This document shows, one piece after another, positions 21,575 through 33,756 of a stretch of DNA of 64,000 nt. Below the pieces are notes generated by a model. The model worked only from the letters and a program-made list of their open reading frames with translations. It ran no database searches and was not told the origin of the DNA. Numbering within the stretch: position 1 is the first letter of the stretch; the number at the start of each line of letters is the position of its first letter. The translations under genes and the position numbers were made by a program. The stretch is from Asparagopsis taxiformis (Eukaryota; Rhodophyta; Florideophyceae; Bonnemaisoniales; Bonnemaisoniaceae). The stretch lies in contig JALQPE010001970.1 of the NCBI GenBank assembly GCA_030407315.1, positions 1 to 64,000 on the forward strand, in the 5' to 3' direction.

Positions 21575-22693
21575 ATGGGCTCCACCTCCACTGCTTCCGA
21601 TACACCATCGCGCCCACGTTTTTCTTGGGACATCAAGACAGTTCCATGGACAGATGGGAATGGAAATCAAGAAGGCTATGCAAACGCCGTTACATTATGG
21701 ACTGCTTTCCACAATATGCTTCCCGAAAATAACGGGAACAAGATTCCCGAAGAATTAAGGGGAATTATGCTACAGTCACAGCTATATGGCCGTGCACGCG
21801 ATCTTGTAAAAAAGATTGATGCAACAGTGATACAATCTGTAGCTGGGGTTGATGCGATTGTATCTACAGTATACAAGCGTGACCCACTTGCTGTCGTTAG
21901 TGGTGTTTACGAGGAATACACGAAGCTATTGAATACTAAGAGAGGATCAACTGAATCTTTTTCCAATTTTGAATCACGCTTTGAAGCGCAAGTGTCAAGC
22001 TTCAATTCGCAGTCAATTATATGCAAGTTGCCTGATGCATTAGTAGCCTTTATGCTATTAGCAAACTCAAACGTTGATAATAATCAGCGCATATCAGTTC
22101 TAGCTGCATCTGCTCCTCGCGAGTCTGAATTCACAAGCAAGTCATCTACTGATGAATATCTAAAATCTATTTCGTACGAATCAATTGCAACAGTCATACG
22201 TCAATGTGAAAAGAATTCTGCTTCTACTCCAAAGGAAGCAATTAACAATTTCAACTCCAATTATACGCCTCCATTCAGAGGCAAGAAAAAGTTAAGCCCA
22301 AAGAAACTAGCTGAATTGAAGGCTCGCTCTCGTTGTCGCAAGTGTCATAAGATTGGACACTGGGACAGTGACCATAACCCTGATGGGACAATTAATACGG
22401 TTTCTATACCCACGCAATCATCTTCCTCAAAAATGCCATTAAAAAAGACAGTCACTTTCAGCATGGCTACCTTCAAGTCAATAGAGGAGTTCTCTATATA
22501 TTACTATGGTCCTCTGTTGGATGATGGTGCTCCGTACAGTGGCATGGGTATTGAAGAGTTCAAAATAATTCAGCCAATTATCTGTCCTGAGTGGAATGGG
22601 AAATTTGATGCATTACCGGAGTGTGTTTTAGACCGTCCATACTGGCAATATGGAACTGGCGCTCATTCAAGTCAGGCCCGCAAGGCGTCATAA
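21575..22693 (+). CDS. Copia-4 unit 1 gag with start of protease
   Basis: The frame has 372 codons from the ATG at 21575, which lies inside the primer-binding site; an upstream ATG at 21482 in the LTR is also in frame. A helical UBN2-like gag is followed by a zinc-knuckle-like C-R-K-C-x4-H motif (about 22345). The protease active site L-L-D-D-G-A lies near 22520. The frame stops at 22691 shortly after H-S-S, where the protease should continue. The C-terminal cut is the left edge of the integrase deletion. Confidence 0.85.
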   Translation: MGSTSTASDTPSRPRFSWDIKTVPWTDGNGNQEGYANAVTLWTAFHNMLPENNGNKIPEELRGIMLQSQLYGRARDLVKKIDATVIQSVAGVDAIVSTVYKRDPLAVVSGVYEEYTKLLNTKRGSTESFSNFESRFEAQVSSFNSQSIICKLPDALVAFMLLANSNVDNNQRISVLAASAPRESEFTSKSSTDEYLKSISYESIATVIRQCEKNSASTPKEAINNFNSNYTPPFRGKKKLSPKKLAELKARSRCRKCHKIGHWDSDHNPDGTINTVSIPTQSSSSKMPLKKTVTFSMATFKSIEEFSIYYYGPLLDDGAPYSGMGIEEFKIIQPIICPEWNGKFDALPECVLDRPYWQYGTGAHSSQARKAS

Positions 22694-22744
22694 CAAAAAT
22701 GTACTTGAGTCTAAACATGGGGTTATTCGCGAAATTTTCTGAGA

Positions 22745-25234
22745 TTGAAAAATGAGAATAGCAATGCTGCATATACCACTGACTTTTTGCTTGTTCAGCA
22801 GTCATTTCGCATTTCAAATGACCTCTATGGAAACGATGAGCTCTCGGCTCACGAACTTGCTAAGGGGTATACTAGGCCGGTTATTGCAGGAACATACCCT
22901 GTTGTGGTACCTGAAGAACTTATTGATGCTCAAAAAACTTTGGCATCCAAACGAAAACTCACTCTGATTTTGCGCTCGAAAGCTACAGTCGATACTCCAG
23001 TGAAACCTGGTGATGTAGTCCAAGTTTTTATCAAGCTACAGCATGATAAGCGCGGAAAATGGTCTGGTCCGAAAACGGTATTGCATTATGACCCATCGTC
23101 ACTTTGTGTTACTGTGCCTGGATCCAATGGTCGCAAAATTAGAGCTGCTGTCGAAGATGTTCGTTTTGACATTTCAGACAATATCATTTCACGTCAGATT
23201 CAAGAGGCAATTGACTGTTTGGATCGTGAAGTCGATGCATCACTACACTCTTTCGCAGATAGTACCATCGATGAACCCTCTGCACAGATGAAAGACCCTG
23301 AACCTCCGAGCACTCAAAAGCGCATAGATGATGACGACTTTAGTCTTGCTCATGAAAACAATCATAACACAAACCCAACTCAAGATGTAATGCCATCAAT
23401 TGGAGATTCAGTAGAAGTCTATTGGCCTTTAGACAAGGAATATTACCGTGGCACAATATCTAAAATCACCTCAGATGGTTCACAGCATCAGATCGAATAC
23501 GAAGACGGGGATCAAGAGTTACTCAACCTCACAAATGAGAAGTGGAGAATGGCTGCAACACTTCAATCTCACGATATCAAACTTACACCTGGTTCTCAAC
23601 TCTCGAGCAAAGAGAAAGAAGACACTGAAGAATACTACAAAATGTTTGGAGAAAAAGAGTTTACGCTTAATCAAGCACAAGGGCTCCCCTCATATGTCAC
23701 ACACAACTCCTACATGAAGGAAGAAAACAGTTTTACGAACACTGTACGTCAAGTTGCAATACATAAGATACCGCAGGGTGCAAATATAATCACTAGCCAT
23801 GTTATCTACAAAGTGAAAACAGCTGATGATGGCACACGATATGTGAAGGCCCGAATAGCCCCTCATGGCAACAAGGACAGTGAAAAGGAACAACTTAAAA
23901 CAGATTTGGCAACGTGTCCACCTGTTGGGATAAGAATGCTGCTATCCCTTGCTTCATACCATAACTGGCCAATTGCAAAAATAGACTTCTCTACTGCATT
24001 CTTACAGACTGGGAAGGCACTGAGAGATGTGTATGTAATTCCTCCGCGTGAATGTGAGAACAAATCTCGATTTTACTGGCTCTTACTTACTGCAACATAT
24101 GGACTCGTCAATGCCAACGCAAAGTGGCAAGAGAACAGCGACAAATTTCTCTTCAGTATAGGATTTTCTCAGCTTGCATACGTTCCACAGCTCTTCTATC
24201 GAAAGAAAGAGTCAAGGTTATTGACAATTGCAGTCAAAGTTGTGGACGATATTTTGTTTGCTGCAGAGCTTCCAACTATTCAAGATACTATCCGCTGCAT
24301 CTCCAAGAATTACAAACTCGGTACTATCGTTTACGGTCCCGGAACTTTCAGTTTCTTTGGTCTCACTATCACTCAAGAATCCGATTTTTCAATCATTATA
24401 CATGGAGATCAGAAACAATCGAATCTACATGCCTACCCCATTGACCGAATAAGGCGCAAACAAATCGAGTCACCGTTGAATGATGTTGAGTTATCCTCTT
24501 TCAAATCTGTGAATAGCTCAATTGGCTGGCTTGGAATAGCCTCATCACCATTCTGTGCATTCGTCTCCAGCCATTTACAGCAAAGAGCTCCTAATGCCAC
24601 AGTACATGAGTTGATCTCACAGATCAATTTACTCAAGTGGCTTAAGAAGCTTGGTTGTCGCATAAGCTACAAAAGACCTTCTGGTTCAGATAACCATGAC
24701 ATCTCCATTGTTTCATTCGCTGATGCCAGCCGCGCTGCAGAGCATGGCCAGCTTGGACATGTCACTGGACTACTATTCGGCCGACTTGAAAATGGATCGA
24801 CTTTTCATACACTATCTTGGCTATCTCAAAAGTCTAAGCGCCCCGTCAAGTCAATTGGTTCAGCAGAGATTCTTGCTACTGGTGCTGCCATTGATGAAGG
24901 AAAAATGCTATGAAAAGCATACAATGCTCTACTACAGGCTGAAGTTAGTCTGCAGATTATTGTAGACTCGAAAGACCTATTCGACACCATCTCTACGTGT
25001 CGGATGGCCACTGATCGCTCCATCAGAGCAGATGTTGCGTGGATTCGTTTTGAATTTGAGACTAAGGAGATTTCAAAGATGATATGGGTACCGGGAAAAT
25101 CAAACCTGGCCGACCCGCTCACGAAAAGAAACAGCAGTCTTTCTGTCCCCCTTCAGCTTCTTATGTATTCTGGAGAGATACCAATAGAGTTTGTAGATAC
25201 CAAACTTCGATGCTCCAATCAATTCACTGGGTGA
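22745..25234 (+). pseudogene. Copia-4 unit 1 pol remnant (reverse transcriptase, RNase H)
   Basis: One T is missing near 22737 compared with units 2 and 3, so the residues before 22745 are out of frame. The frame holds the post-integrase linker with E-L-A-K-G-Y-T-R-P, reverse transcriptase with V-V-D-D-I (about 24240) and RNase H. An in-frame TGA at 24911-24913 splits RNase H, whose end (V-D-S-K-D-L-F, N-L-A-D-P-L-T-K) continues to 25234. The integrase catalytic core and most of protease are absent. Confidence 0.88.
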
Positions 25235-25260
25235 TCACTACTTATCTGAAAGGGTAGGAG

Positions 25261-25632
25261 TATTGATGTTTGATCGTGCAACATTGTATTCAAAATGTTA
25301 TACAGTGTACCACTTACAGTTTTAGTGGACAAAAGGGTTCACTACTCAACTCCACCAAATTGTTTGTACACCTTCCCGGAATGAAACTGTCTGAATACCC
25401 GCCAAACAATTGTTTTCTCTGCCTGACCGACTGTCCTTACACTTCGCGTATCTCTATATAGTACTGCTAGTCATCCTAAGACTATCGAAAGTCTCACTTA
25501 AGGATAGACGACATCTCTTCTCATAAACCATCTTGATCACCATTGTTCTATGCTCCCAAACTCATCGTCTCCTTCCGTTCATGCCTCAACCGCTTACAAG
25601 ATCAAACATACCTGCACCAACGACCTTCCATA
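25261..25632 (+). repeat. Copia-4 LTR 2 (372 bp)
   Basis: It is shared by units 1 and 2, preceded by a purine tract at 25248-25260 and followed by the primer site. Confidence 0.93.
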
Positions 25633-25635
25633 GTT

Positions 25636-26754
25636 ATGGGCTCCACCTCCACTGCTTCCGATACACCATCGCGCCCACGTTTTTCTTGGGACATCAAGAC
25701 AGTTCCATGGACAGATGGGAATGGAAATCAAGAAGGCTATGCAAACGCCGTTACATTATGGACTGCTTTCCACAATATGCTTCCCGAAAATAACGGGAAC
25801 AAGATTCCCGAAGAATTAAGGGGAATTATGCTACAGTCACAGCTATATGGCCGTGCACGCGATCTTGTAAAAAAGATTGATGCAACAGTGATACAATCTG
25901 TAGCTGGGGTTGATGCGATTGTATCTACAGTATACAAGCGTGACCCACTTGCTGTCGTTAGTGGTGTTTACGAGGAATACACGAAGCTATTGAATACTAA
26001 GAGAGGATCAACTGAATCTTTTTCCAATTTTGAATCACGCTTTGAAGCGCAAGTGTCAAGCTTCAATTCGCAGTCAATTATATGCAAGTTGCCTGATGCA
26101 TTAGTAGCCTTTATGCTATTAGCAAACTCAAACGTTGATAATAATCAGCGCATATCAGTTCTAGCTGCATCTGCTCCTCGCGAGTCTGAATTCACAAGCA
26201 AGTCATCTACTGATGAATATCTAAAATCTATTTCGTACGAATCAATTGCAACAGTCATACGTCAATGTGAAAAGAATTCTGCTTCTACTCCAAAGGAAGC
26301 AATTAACAATTTCAACTCCAATTATACGCCTCCATTCAGAGGCAAGAAAAAGTTAAGCCCAAAGAAACTAGCTGAATTGAAGGCTCGCTCTCGTTGTCGC
26401 AAGTGTCATAAGATTGGACACTGGGACAGTGACCATAACCCTGATGGGACAATTAATACGGTTTCTATACCCACGCAATCATCTTCCTCAAAAATGCCAT
26501 TAAAAAAGACAGTCACTTTCAGCATGGCTACCTTCAAGTCAATAGAGGAGTTCTCTATATATTACTATGGTCCTCTGTTGGATGATGGTGCTCCGTACAG
26601 TGGCATGGGTATTGAAGAGTTCAAAATAATTCAGCCAATTATCTGTCCTGAGTGGAATGGGAAATTTGATGCATTACCGGAGTGTGTTTTAGACCGTCCA
26701 TACTGGCAATATGGAACTGGCGCTCATTCAAGTCAGGCCCGCAAGGCGTCATAA
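25636..26754 (+). CDS. Copia-4 unit 2 gag with start of protease
   Basis: It has the same 372-codon frame as unit 1, with its ATG at 25636 inside the primer site. Its end overlaps the pol frame (from 26711) by 44 bases in a different phase. Confidence 0.85.
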   Translation: MGSTSTASDTPSRPRFSWDIKTVPWTDGNGNQEGYANAVTLWTAFHNMLPENNGNKIPEELRGIMLQSQLYGRARDLVKKIDATVIQSVAGVDAIVSTVYKRDPLAVVSGVYEEYTKLLNTKRGSTESFSNFESRFEAQVSSFNSQSIICKLPDALVAFMLLANSNVDNNQRISVLAASAPRESEFTSKSSTDEYLKSISYESIATVIRQCEKNSASTPKEAINNFNSNYTPPFRGKKKLSPKKLAELKARSRCRKCHKIGHWDSDHNPDGTINTVSIPTQSSSSKMPLKKTVTFSMATFKSIEEFSIYYYGPLLDDGAPYSGMGIEEFKIIQPIICPEWNGKFDALPECVLDRPYWQYGTGAHSSQARKAS

Positions 26755-29296
26755 CAAAAATGTACTTGAGTCTAAACATGGGGTTATTCGCGAAATTTTT
26801 CTGAGATTGAAAAATGAGAATAGCAATGCTGCATATACCACTGACTTTTTGCTTGTTCAGCAGTCATTTCGCATTTCAAATGACCTCTATGGAAACGATG
26901 AGCTCTCGGCTCACGAACTTGCTAAGGGGTATACTAGGCCGGTTATTGCAGGAACATACCCTGTTGTGGTACCTGAAGAACTTATTGATGCTCAAAAAAC
27001 TTTGGCATCCAAACGAAAACTCACTCTGATTTTGCGCTCGAAAGCTACAGTCGATACTCCAGTGAAACCTGGTGATGTAGTCCAAGTTTTTATCAAGCTA
27101 CAGCATGATAAGCGCGGAAAATGGTCTGGTCCGAAAACGGTATTGCATTATGACCCATCGTCACTTTGTGTTACTGTGCCTGGATCCAATGGTCGCAAAA
27201 TTAGAGCTGCTGTCGAAGATGTTCGTTTTGACATTTCAAACAATATCATTTCACGTCAGATTCAAGAGGCAATTGACTGTTTGGATCGTGAAGTCGATGC
27301 ATCACTACACTCTTTCGCAGATAGTACCATCGATGAACCCTCTGCACAGATGAAAGACCCTGAACCTCCGAGCACTCAAAAGCGCATAGATGATGACGAC
27401 TTTAGTCTTGCTCATGAAAACAATCATAACACAAACCCAACTCAAGATGTAATGCCATCAATTGGAGATTCAGTAGAAGTCTATTGGCCTTTAGACAAGG
27501 AATATTACCGTGGCACAATATCTAAAATCACCTCAGATGGTTCACAGCATCAGATCGAATACGAAGACGGGGATCAAGAGTTACTCAACCTCACAAATGA
27601 GAAGTGGAGAATGGCTGCAACACTTCAATCTCACGATATCAAACTTACACCTGGTTCTCAACTCTCGAGCAAAGAGAAAGAAGACACTGAAGAATACTAC
27701 AAAATGTTTGGAGAAAAAGAGTTTACGCTTAATCAAGCACAAGGGCTCCCCTCATATGTCACACACAACTCCTACATGAAGGAAGAAAACAGTTTTACGA
27801 ACACTGTACGTCAAGTTGCAATACATAAGATACCGCAGGGTGCAAATATAATCACTAGCCATGTTATCTACAAAGTGAAAACAGCTGATGATGGCACACG
27901 ATATGTGAAGGCCCGAATAGCCCCTCATGGCAACAAGGACAGTGAAAAGGAACAACTTAAAACAGATTTGGCAACGTGTCCACCTGTTGGGATAAGAATG
28001 CTGCTATCCCTTGCTTCATACCATAACTGGCCAATTGCAAAAATAGACTTCTCTACTGCATTCTTACAGACTGGGAAGGCACTGAGAGATGTGTATGTAA
28101 TTCCTCCGCGTGAATGTGAGAACAAATCTCGATTTTACTGGCTCTTACTTACTGCAACATATGGACTCGTCAATGCCAACGCAAAGTGGCAAGAGAACAG
28201 CGACAAATTTCTCTTCAGTATAGGATTTTCTCAGCTTGCATACGTTCCACAGCTCTTCTATCGAAAGAAAGAGTCAAGGTTATTGACAATTGCAGTCAAA
28301 GTTGTGGACGATATTTTGTTTGCTGCAGAGCTTCCAACTATTCAAGATACTATCCGCTGCATCTCCAAGAATTACAAACTCGGTACTATCGTTTACGGTC
28401 CCGGAACTTTCAGTTTCTTTGGTCTCACTATCACTCAAGAATCCGATTTTTCAATCATTATACATGGAGATCAGAAACAATCGAATCTACATGCCTACCC
28501 CATTGACCGAATAAGGCGCAAACAAATCGAGTCACCGTTGAATGATGTTGAGTTATCCTCTTTCAAATCTGTGAATAGCTCAATTGGCTGGCTTGGAATA
28601 GCCTCATCACCATTCTGTGCATTCGTCTCCAGCCATTTACAGCAAAGAGCTCCTAATGCCACAGTACATGAGTTGATCTCACAGATCAATTTACTCAAGT
28701 GGCTTAAGAAGCTTGGTTGTCGCATAAGCTACAAAAGACCTTCTGGTTCAGATAACCATGACATCTCCATTGTTTCATTCGCTGATGCCAGCCGCGCTGC
28801 AGAGCATGGCCAGCTTGGACATGTCACTGGACTACTATTCGGCCGACTTGAAAATGGATCGACTTTTCATACACTATCTTGGCTATCTCAAAAGTCTAAG
28901 CGCCCCGTCAAGTCAATTGGTTCAGCAGAGATTCTTGCTACTGGTGCTGCCATTGATGAAGGAAAAATGCTATGAAAAGCATACAATGCTCTACTACAGG
29001 CTGAAGTTAGTCTGCAGATTATTGTAGACTCGAAAGACCTATTCGACACCATCTCTACGTGTCGGATGGCCACTGATCGCTCCATCAGAGCAGATGTTGC
29101 GTGGATTCGTTTTGAATTTGAGACTAAGGAGATTTCAAAGATGATATGGGTACCGGGAAAATCAAACCTGGCCGACCCGCTCACGAAAAGAAACAGCAGT
29201 CTTTCTGTCCCCCTTCAGCTTCTTATGTATTCTGGAGAGATACCAATAGAGTTTGTAGATACCAAACTTCGATGCTCCAATCAATTCACTGGGTGA
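26711..29296 (+). pseudogene. Copia-4 unit 2 pol remnant (reverse transcriptase, RNase H)
   Basis: An ATG at 26711 opens the frame 44 bases before the gag stop, in the +1 phase. It runs through E-S-K-H-G-V-I-R, the motif that follows the integrase core in this clade, then the linker, reverse transcriptase and RNase H. RNase H is split by the same TGA, here at 28973-28975. The D, D, E integrase core is missing between the gag end and this motif. Confidence 0.88.
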
Positions 29297-29322
29297 TCAC
29301 TACTTATCTGAAAGGGTAGGAG

Positions 29323-29694
29323 TATTGATGTTTGATCGTGCAACATTGTATTCAAAATGTTATACAGTGTACCACTTACAGTTTTAGTGGACAAAAGGGT
29401 TCACTACTCAACTCCACCAAATTGTTTGTACACCTTCCCGGAATGAAACTGTCTGAATACCCGCCAAACAATTGTTTTCTCTGCCTGACCGACTGTCCTT
29501 ACACTTCGCGTATCTCTATATAGTACTGCTAGTCATCCTAAGACTATCGAAAGTCTCACTTAAGGATAGACGACATCTCTTCTCATAAACCATCTTGATC
29601 ACCATTGTTCTATGCTCCCAAACTCATCGTCTCCTTCCGTTCATGCCTCAACCGCTTACAAGATCAAACATACCTGCACCAACGACCTTCCATA
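29323..29694 (+). repeat. Copia-4 LTR 3 (372 bp)
   Basis: It is shared by units 2 and 3, with the same length and the same flanking purine tract and primer site. Confidence 0.93.
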
Positions 29695-29697
29695 GTT

Positions 29698-30816
29698 ATG
29701 GGCTCCACCTCCACTGCTTCCGATACACCATCGCGCCCACGTTTTTCTTGGGACATCAAGACAGTTCCATGGACAGATGGGAATGGAAATCAAGAAGGCT
29801 ATGCAAACGCCGTTACATTATGGACTGCTTTCCACAATATGCTTCCCGAAAATAACGGGAACAAGATTCCCGAAGAATTAAGGGGAATTATGCTACAGTC
29901 ACAGCTATATGGCCGTGCACGCGATCTTGTAAAAAAGATTGATGCAACAGTGATACAATCTGTAGCTGGGGTTGATGCGATTGTATCTACAGTATACAAG
30001 CGTGACCCACTTGCTGTCGTTAGTGGTGTTTACGAGGAATACACGAAGCTATTGAATACTAAGAGAGGATCAACTGAATCTTTTTCCAATTTTGAATCAC
30101 GCTTTGAAGCGCAAGTGTCAAGCTTCAATTCGCAGTCAATTATATGCAAGTTGCCTGATGCATTAGTAGCCTTTATGCTATTAGCAAACTCAAACGTTGA
30201 TAATAATCAGCGCATATCAGTTCTAGCTGCATCTGCTCCTCGCGAGTCTGAATTCACAAGCAAGTCATCTACTGATGAATATCTAAAATCTATTTCGTAC
30301 GAATCAATTGCAACAGTCATACGTCAATGTGAAAAGAATTCTGCTTCTACTCCAAAGGAAGCAATTAACAATTTCAACTCCAATTATACGCCTCCATTCA
30401 GAGGCAAGAAAAAGTTAAGCCCAAAGAAACTAGCTGAATTGAAGGCTCGCTCTCGTTGTCGCAAGTGTCATAAGATTGGACACTGGGACAGTGACCATAA
30501 CCCTGATGGGACAATTAATACGGTTTCTATACCCACGCAATCATCTTCCTCAAAAATGCCATTAAAAAAGACAGTCACTTTCAGCATGGCTACCTTCAAG
30601 TCAATAGAGGAGTTCTCTATATATTACTATGGTCCTCTGTTGGATGATGGTGCTCCGTACAGTGGCATGGGTATTGAAGAGTTCAAAATAATTCAGCCAA
30701 TTATCTGTCCTGAGTGGAATGGGAAATTTGATGCATTACCGGAGTGTGTTTTAGACCGTCCATACTGGCAATATGGAACTGGCGCTCATTCAAGTCAGGC
30801 CCGCAAGGCGTCATAA
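29698..30816 (+). CDS. Copia-4 unit 3 gag with start of protease
   Basis: Its protein is identical to that of units 1 and 2. The ATG is at 29698, and the stop at 30814-30816 overlaps the pol frame that opens at 30773. Confidence 0.85.
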   Translation: MGSTSTASDTPSRPRFSWDIKTVPWTDGNGNQEGYANAVTLWTAFHNMLPENNGNKIPEELRGIMLQSQLYGRARDLVKKIDATVIQSVAGVDAIVSTVYKRDPLAVVSGVYEEYTKLLNTKRGSTESFSNFESRFEAQVSSFNSQSIICKLPDALVAFMLLANSNVDNNQRISVLAASAPRESEFTSKSSTDEYLKSISYESIATVIRQCEKNSASTPKEAINNFNSNYTPPFRGKKKLSPKKLAELKARSRCRKCHKIGHWDSDHNPDGTINTVSIPTQSSSSKMPLKKTVTFSMATFKSIEEFSIYYYGPLLDDGAPYSGMGIEEFKIIQPIICPEWNGKFDALPECVLDRPYWQYGTGAHSSQARKAS

Positions 30817-33358
30817 CAAAAATGTACTTGAGTCTAAACATGGGGTTATTCGCGAAATTTTTCTGAGATTGAAAAATGAGAATAGCAATGCTGCATATAC
30901 CACTGACTTTTTGCTTGTTCAGCAGTCATTTCGCATTTCAAATGACCTCTATGGAAACGATGAGCTCTCGGCTCACGAACTTGCTAAGGGGTATACTAGG
31001 CCGGTTATTGCAGGAACATACCCTGTTGTGGTACCTGAAGAACTTATTGATGCTCAAAAAACTTTGGCATCCAAACGAAAACTCACTCTGATTTTGCGCT
31101 CGAAAGCTACAGTCGATACTCCAGTGAAACCTGGTGATGTAGTCCAAGTTTTTATCAAGCTACAGCATGATAAGCGCGGAAAATGGTCTGGTCCGAAAAC
31201 GGTATTGCATTATGACCCATCGTCACTTTGTGTTACTGTGCCTGGATCCAATGGTCGCAAAATTAGAGCTGCTGTCGAAGATGTTCGTTTTGACATTTCA
31301 GACAATATCATTTCACGTCAGATTCAAGAGGCAATTGACTGTTTGGATCGTGAAGTCGATGCATCACTACACTCTTTCGCAGATAGTACCATCGATGAAC
31401 CCTCTGCACAGATGAAAGACCCTGAACCTCCGAGCACTCAAAAGCGCATAGATGATGACGACTTTAGTCTTGCTCATGAAAACAATCATAACACAAACCC
31501 AACTCAAGATGTAATGCCATCAATTGGAGATTCAGTAGAAGTCTATTGGCCTTTAGACAAGGAATATTACCGTGGCACAATATCTAAAATCACCTCAGAT
31601 GGTTCACAGCATCAGATCGAATACGAAGACGGGGATCAAGAGTTACTCAACCTCACAAATGAGAAGTGGAGAATGGCTGCAACACTTCAATCTCACGATA
31701 TCAAACTTACACCTGGTTCTCAACTCTCGAGCAAAGAGAAAGAAGACACTGAAGAATACTACAAAATGTTTGGAGAAAAAGAGTTTACGCTTAATCAAGC
31801 ACAAGGGCTCCCCTCATATGTCACACACAACTCCTACATGAAGGAAGAAAACAGTTTTACGAACACTGTACGTCAAGTTGCAATACATAAGATACCGCAG
31901 GGTGCAAATATAATCACTAGCCATGTTATCTACAAAGTGAAAACAGCTGATGATGGCACACGATATGTGAAGGCCCGAATAGCCCCTCATGGCAACAAGG
32001 ACAGTGAAAAGGAACAACTTAAAACAGATTTGGCAACGTGTCCACCTGTTGGGATAAGAATGCTGCTATCCCTTGCTTCATACCATAACTGGCCAATTGC
32101 AAAAATAGACTTCTCTACTGCATTCTTACAGACTGGGAAGGCACTGAGAGATGTGTATGTAATTCCTCCGCGTGAATGTGAGAACAAATCTCGATTTTAC
32201 TGGCTCTTACTTACTGCAACATATGGACTCGTCAATGCCAACGCAAAGTGGCAAGAGAACAGCGACAAATTTCTCTTCAGTATAGGATTTTCTCAGCTTG
32301 CATACGTTCCACAGCTCTTCTATCGAAAGAAAGAGTCAAGGTTATTGACAATTGCAGTCAAAGTTGTGGACGATATTTTGTTTGCTGCAGAGCTTCCAAC
32401 TATTCAAGATACTATCCGCTGCATCTCCAAGAATTACAAACTCGGTACTATCGTTTACGGTCCCGGAACTTTCAGTTTCTTTGGTCTCACTATCACTCAA
32501 GAATCCGATTTTTCAATCATTATACATGGAGATCAGAAACAATCGAATCTACATGCCTACCCCATTGACCGAATAAGGCGCAAACAAATCGAGTCACCGT
32601 TGAATGATGTTGAGTTATCCTCTTTCAAATCTGTGAATAGCTCAATTGGCTGGCTTGGAATAGCCTCATCACCATTCTGTGCATTCGTCTCCAGCCATTT
32701 ACAGCAAAGAGCTCCTAATGCCACAGTACATGAGTTGATCTCACAGATCAATTTACTCAAGTGGCTTAAGAAGCTTGGTTGTCGCATAAGCTACAAAAGA
32801 CCTTCTGGTTTAGATAACCATGACATCTCCATTGTTTCATTCGCTGATGCCAGCCGCGCTGCAGAGCATGGCCAGCTTGGACATGTCACTGGACTACTAT
32901 TCGGCCGACTTGAAAATGGATCGACTTTTCATACACTATCTTGGCTATCTCAAAAGTCTAAGCGCCCCGTCAAGCCAATTGGTTCAGCAGAGATTCTTGC
33001 TACTGGTGCTGCCATTGATGAAGGAAAAATGCTATGAAAAGCATACAATGCTCTACTACAGGCTGAAGTTAGTCTGCAGATTATTGTAGACTCGAAAGAC
33101 CTATTCGACACCATCTCTACGTGTCGGATGGCCACTGATCGCTCCATCAGAGCAGATGTTGCGTGGATTCGTTTTGAATTTGAGACTAAGGAGATTTCAA
33201 AGATGATATGGGTACCGGGAAAATCAAACCTGGCCGACCCGCTCACGAAAAGAAACAGCAGTCTTTCTGTCCCCCTTCAGCTTCTTATGTATTCTGGAGA
33301 GATACCAATAGAGTTTGTAGATACCAAACTTCGATGCTCCAATCAATTCACTGGATGA
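30773..33358 (+). pseudogene. Copia-4 unit 3 pol remnant (reverse transcriptase, RNase H)
   Basis: It has the same structure as unit 2, with the TGA at 33035-33037. Two amino-acid changes (S to L near 32811, S to P near 32975) separate it from the other units. Confidence 0.88.
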
Positions 33359-33384
33359 TCACTACTTATCTGAAAGGGTAGGAG

Positions 33385-33756
33385 TATTGATGTTTGATCG
33401 TGCAACATTGTATTCAAAATGTTATACAGTGTACCACTTACAGTTTTAGTGGACAAAAGGGTTCACTACTCAACTCCACCAAATTGTTTGTACACCTTCC
33501 CGGAATGAAACTGTCTGAATACCCGCCAAACAATTGTTTTCTCTGCCTGACCGACTGTCCTTACACTTCGCGTATCTCTATATAGTACTGCTAGTCATCC
33601 TAAGACTATCGAAAGTCTCACTTAAGGATAGACGACATCTCTTCTCATAAACCATCTTGATCACCATTGTTCTATGCTCCCAAACTCATCGTCTCCTTCC
33701 GTTCATGCCTCAACCGCTTACAAGATCAAACATACCTGCACCAACGACCTTCCATA
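33385..33756 (+). repeat. Copia-4 LTR 4 (372 bp)
   Basis: This is the right-hand LTR of the array. It is followed by the GTGAA duplication and host coding sequence instead of a primer site. Confidence 0.93.

Larger units (their letters stand above)
21200..33756 (+). mobile_element. Copia-4 tandem array: three internal regions sharing four LTRs
   Basis: The order is LTR-internal-LTR-internal-LTR-internal-LTR with periods of 4061, 4062 and 4062 bases. The whole array is flanked by one 5-bp duplication, GTGAA. The units differ at only a few sites. Unit 1 lacks one T in a T run near 22737. Unit 2 has a D-to-N change near 27239. Unit 3 has changes near 32811 and 32975 and near its end at 33355. 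Every unit has gag, a start of protease, reverse transcriptase and RNase H, but no integrase core. A purine tract (GAAAGGGTAGGAG) precedes LTRs 2-4. Unequal crossover or integration of a multimer could explain it. Confidence 0.93.

Noticed and set aside
26711..26754. Programmed +1 frameshift between gag and pol in Copia-4
   Set aside because: The phase difference lies at the integrase deletion and is better explained by it; no slippery site was seen.
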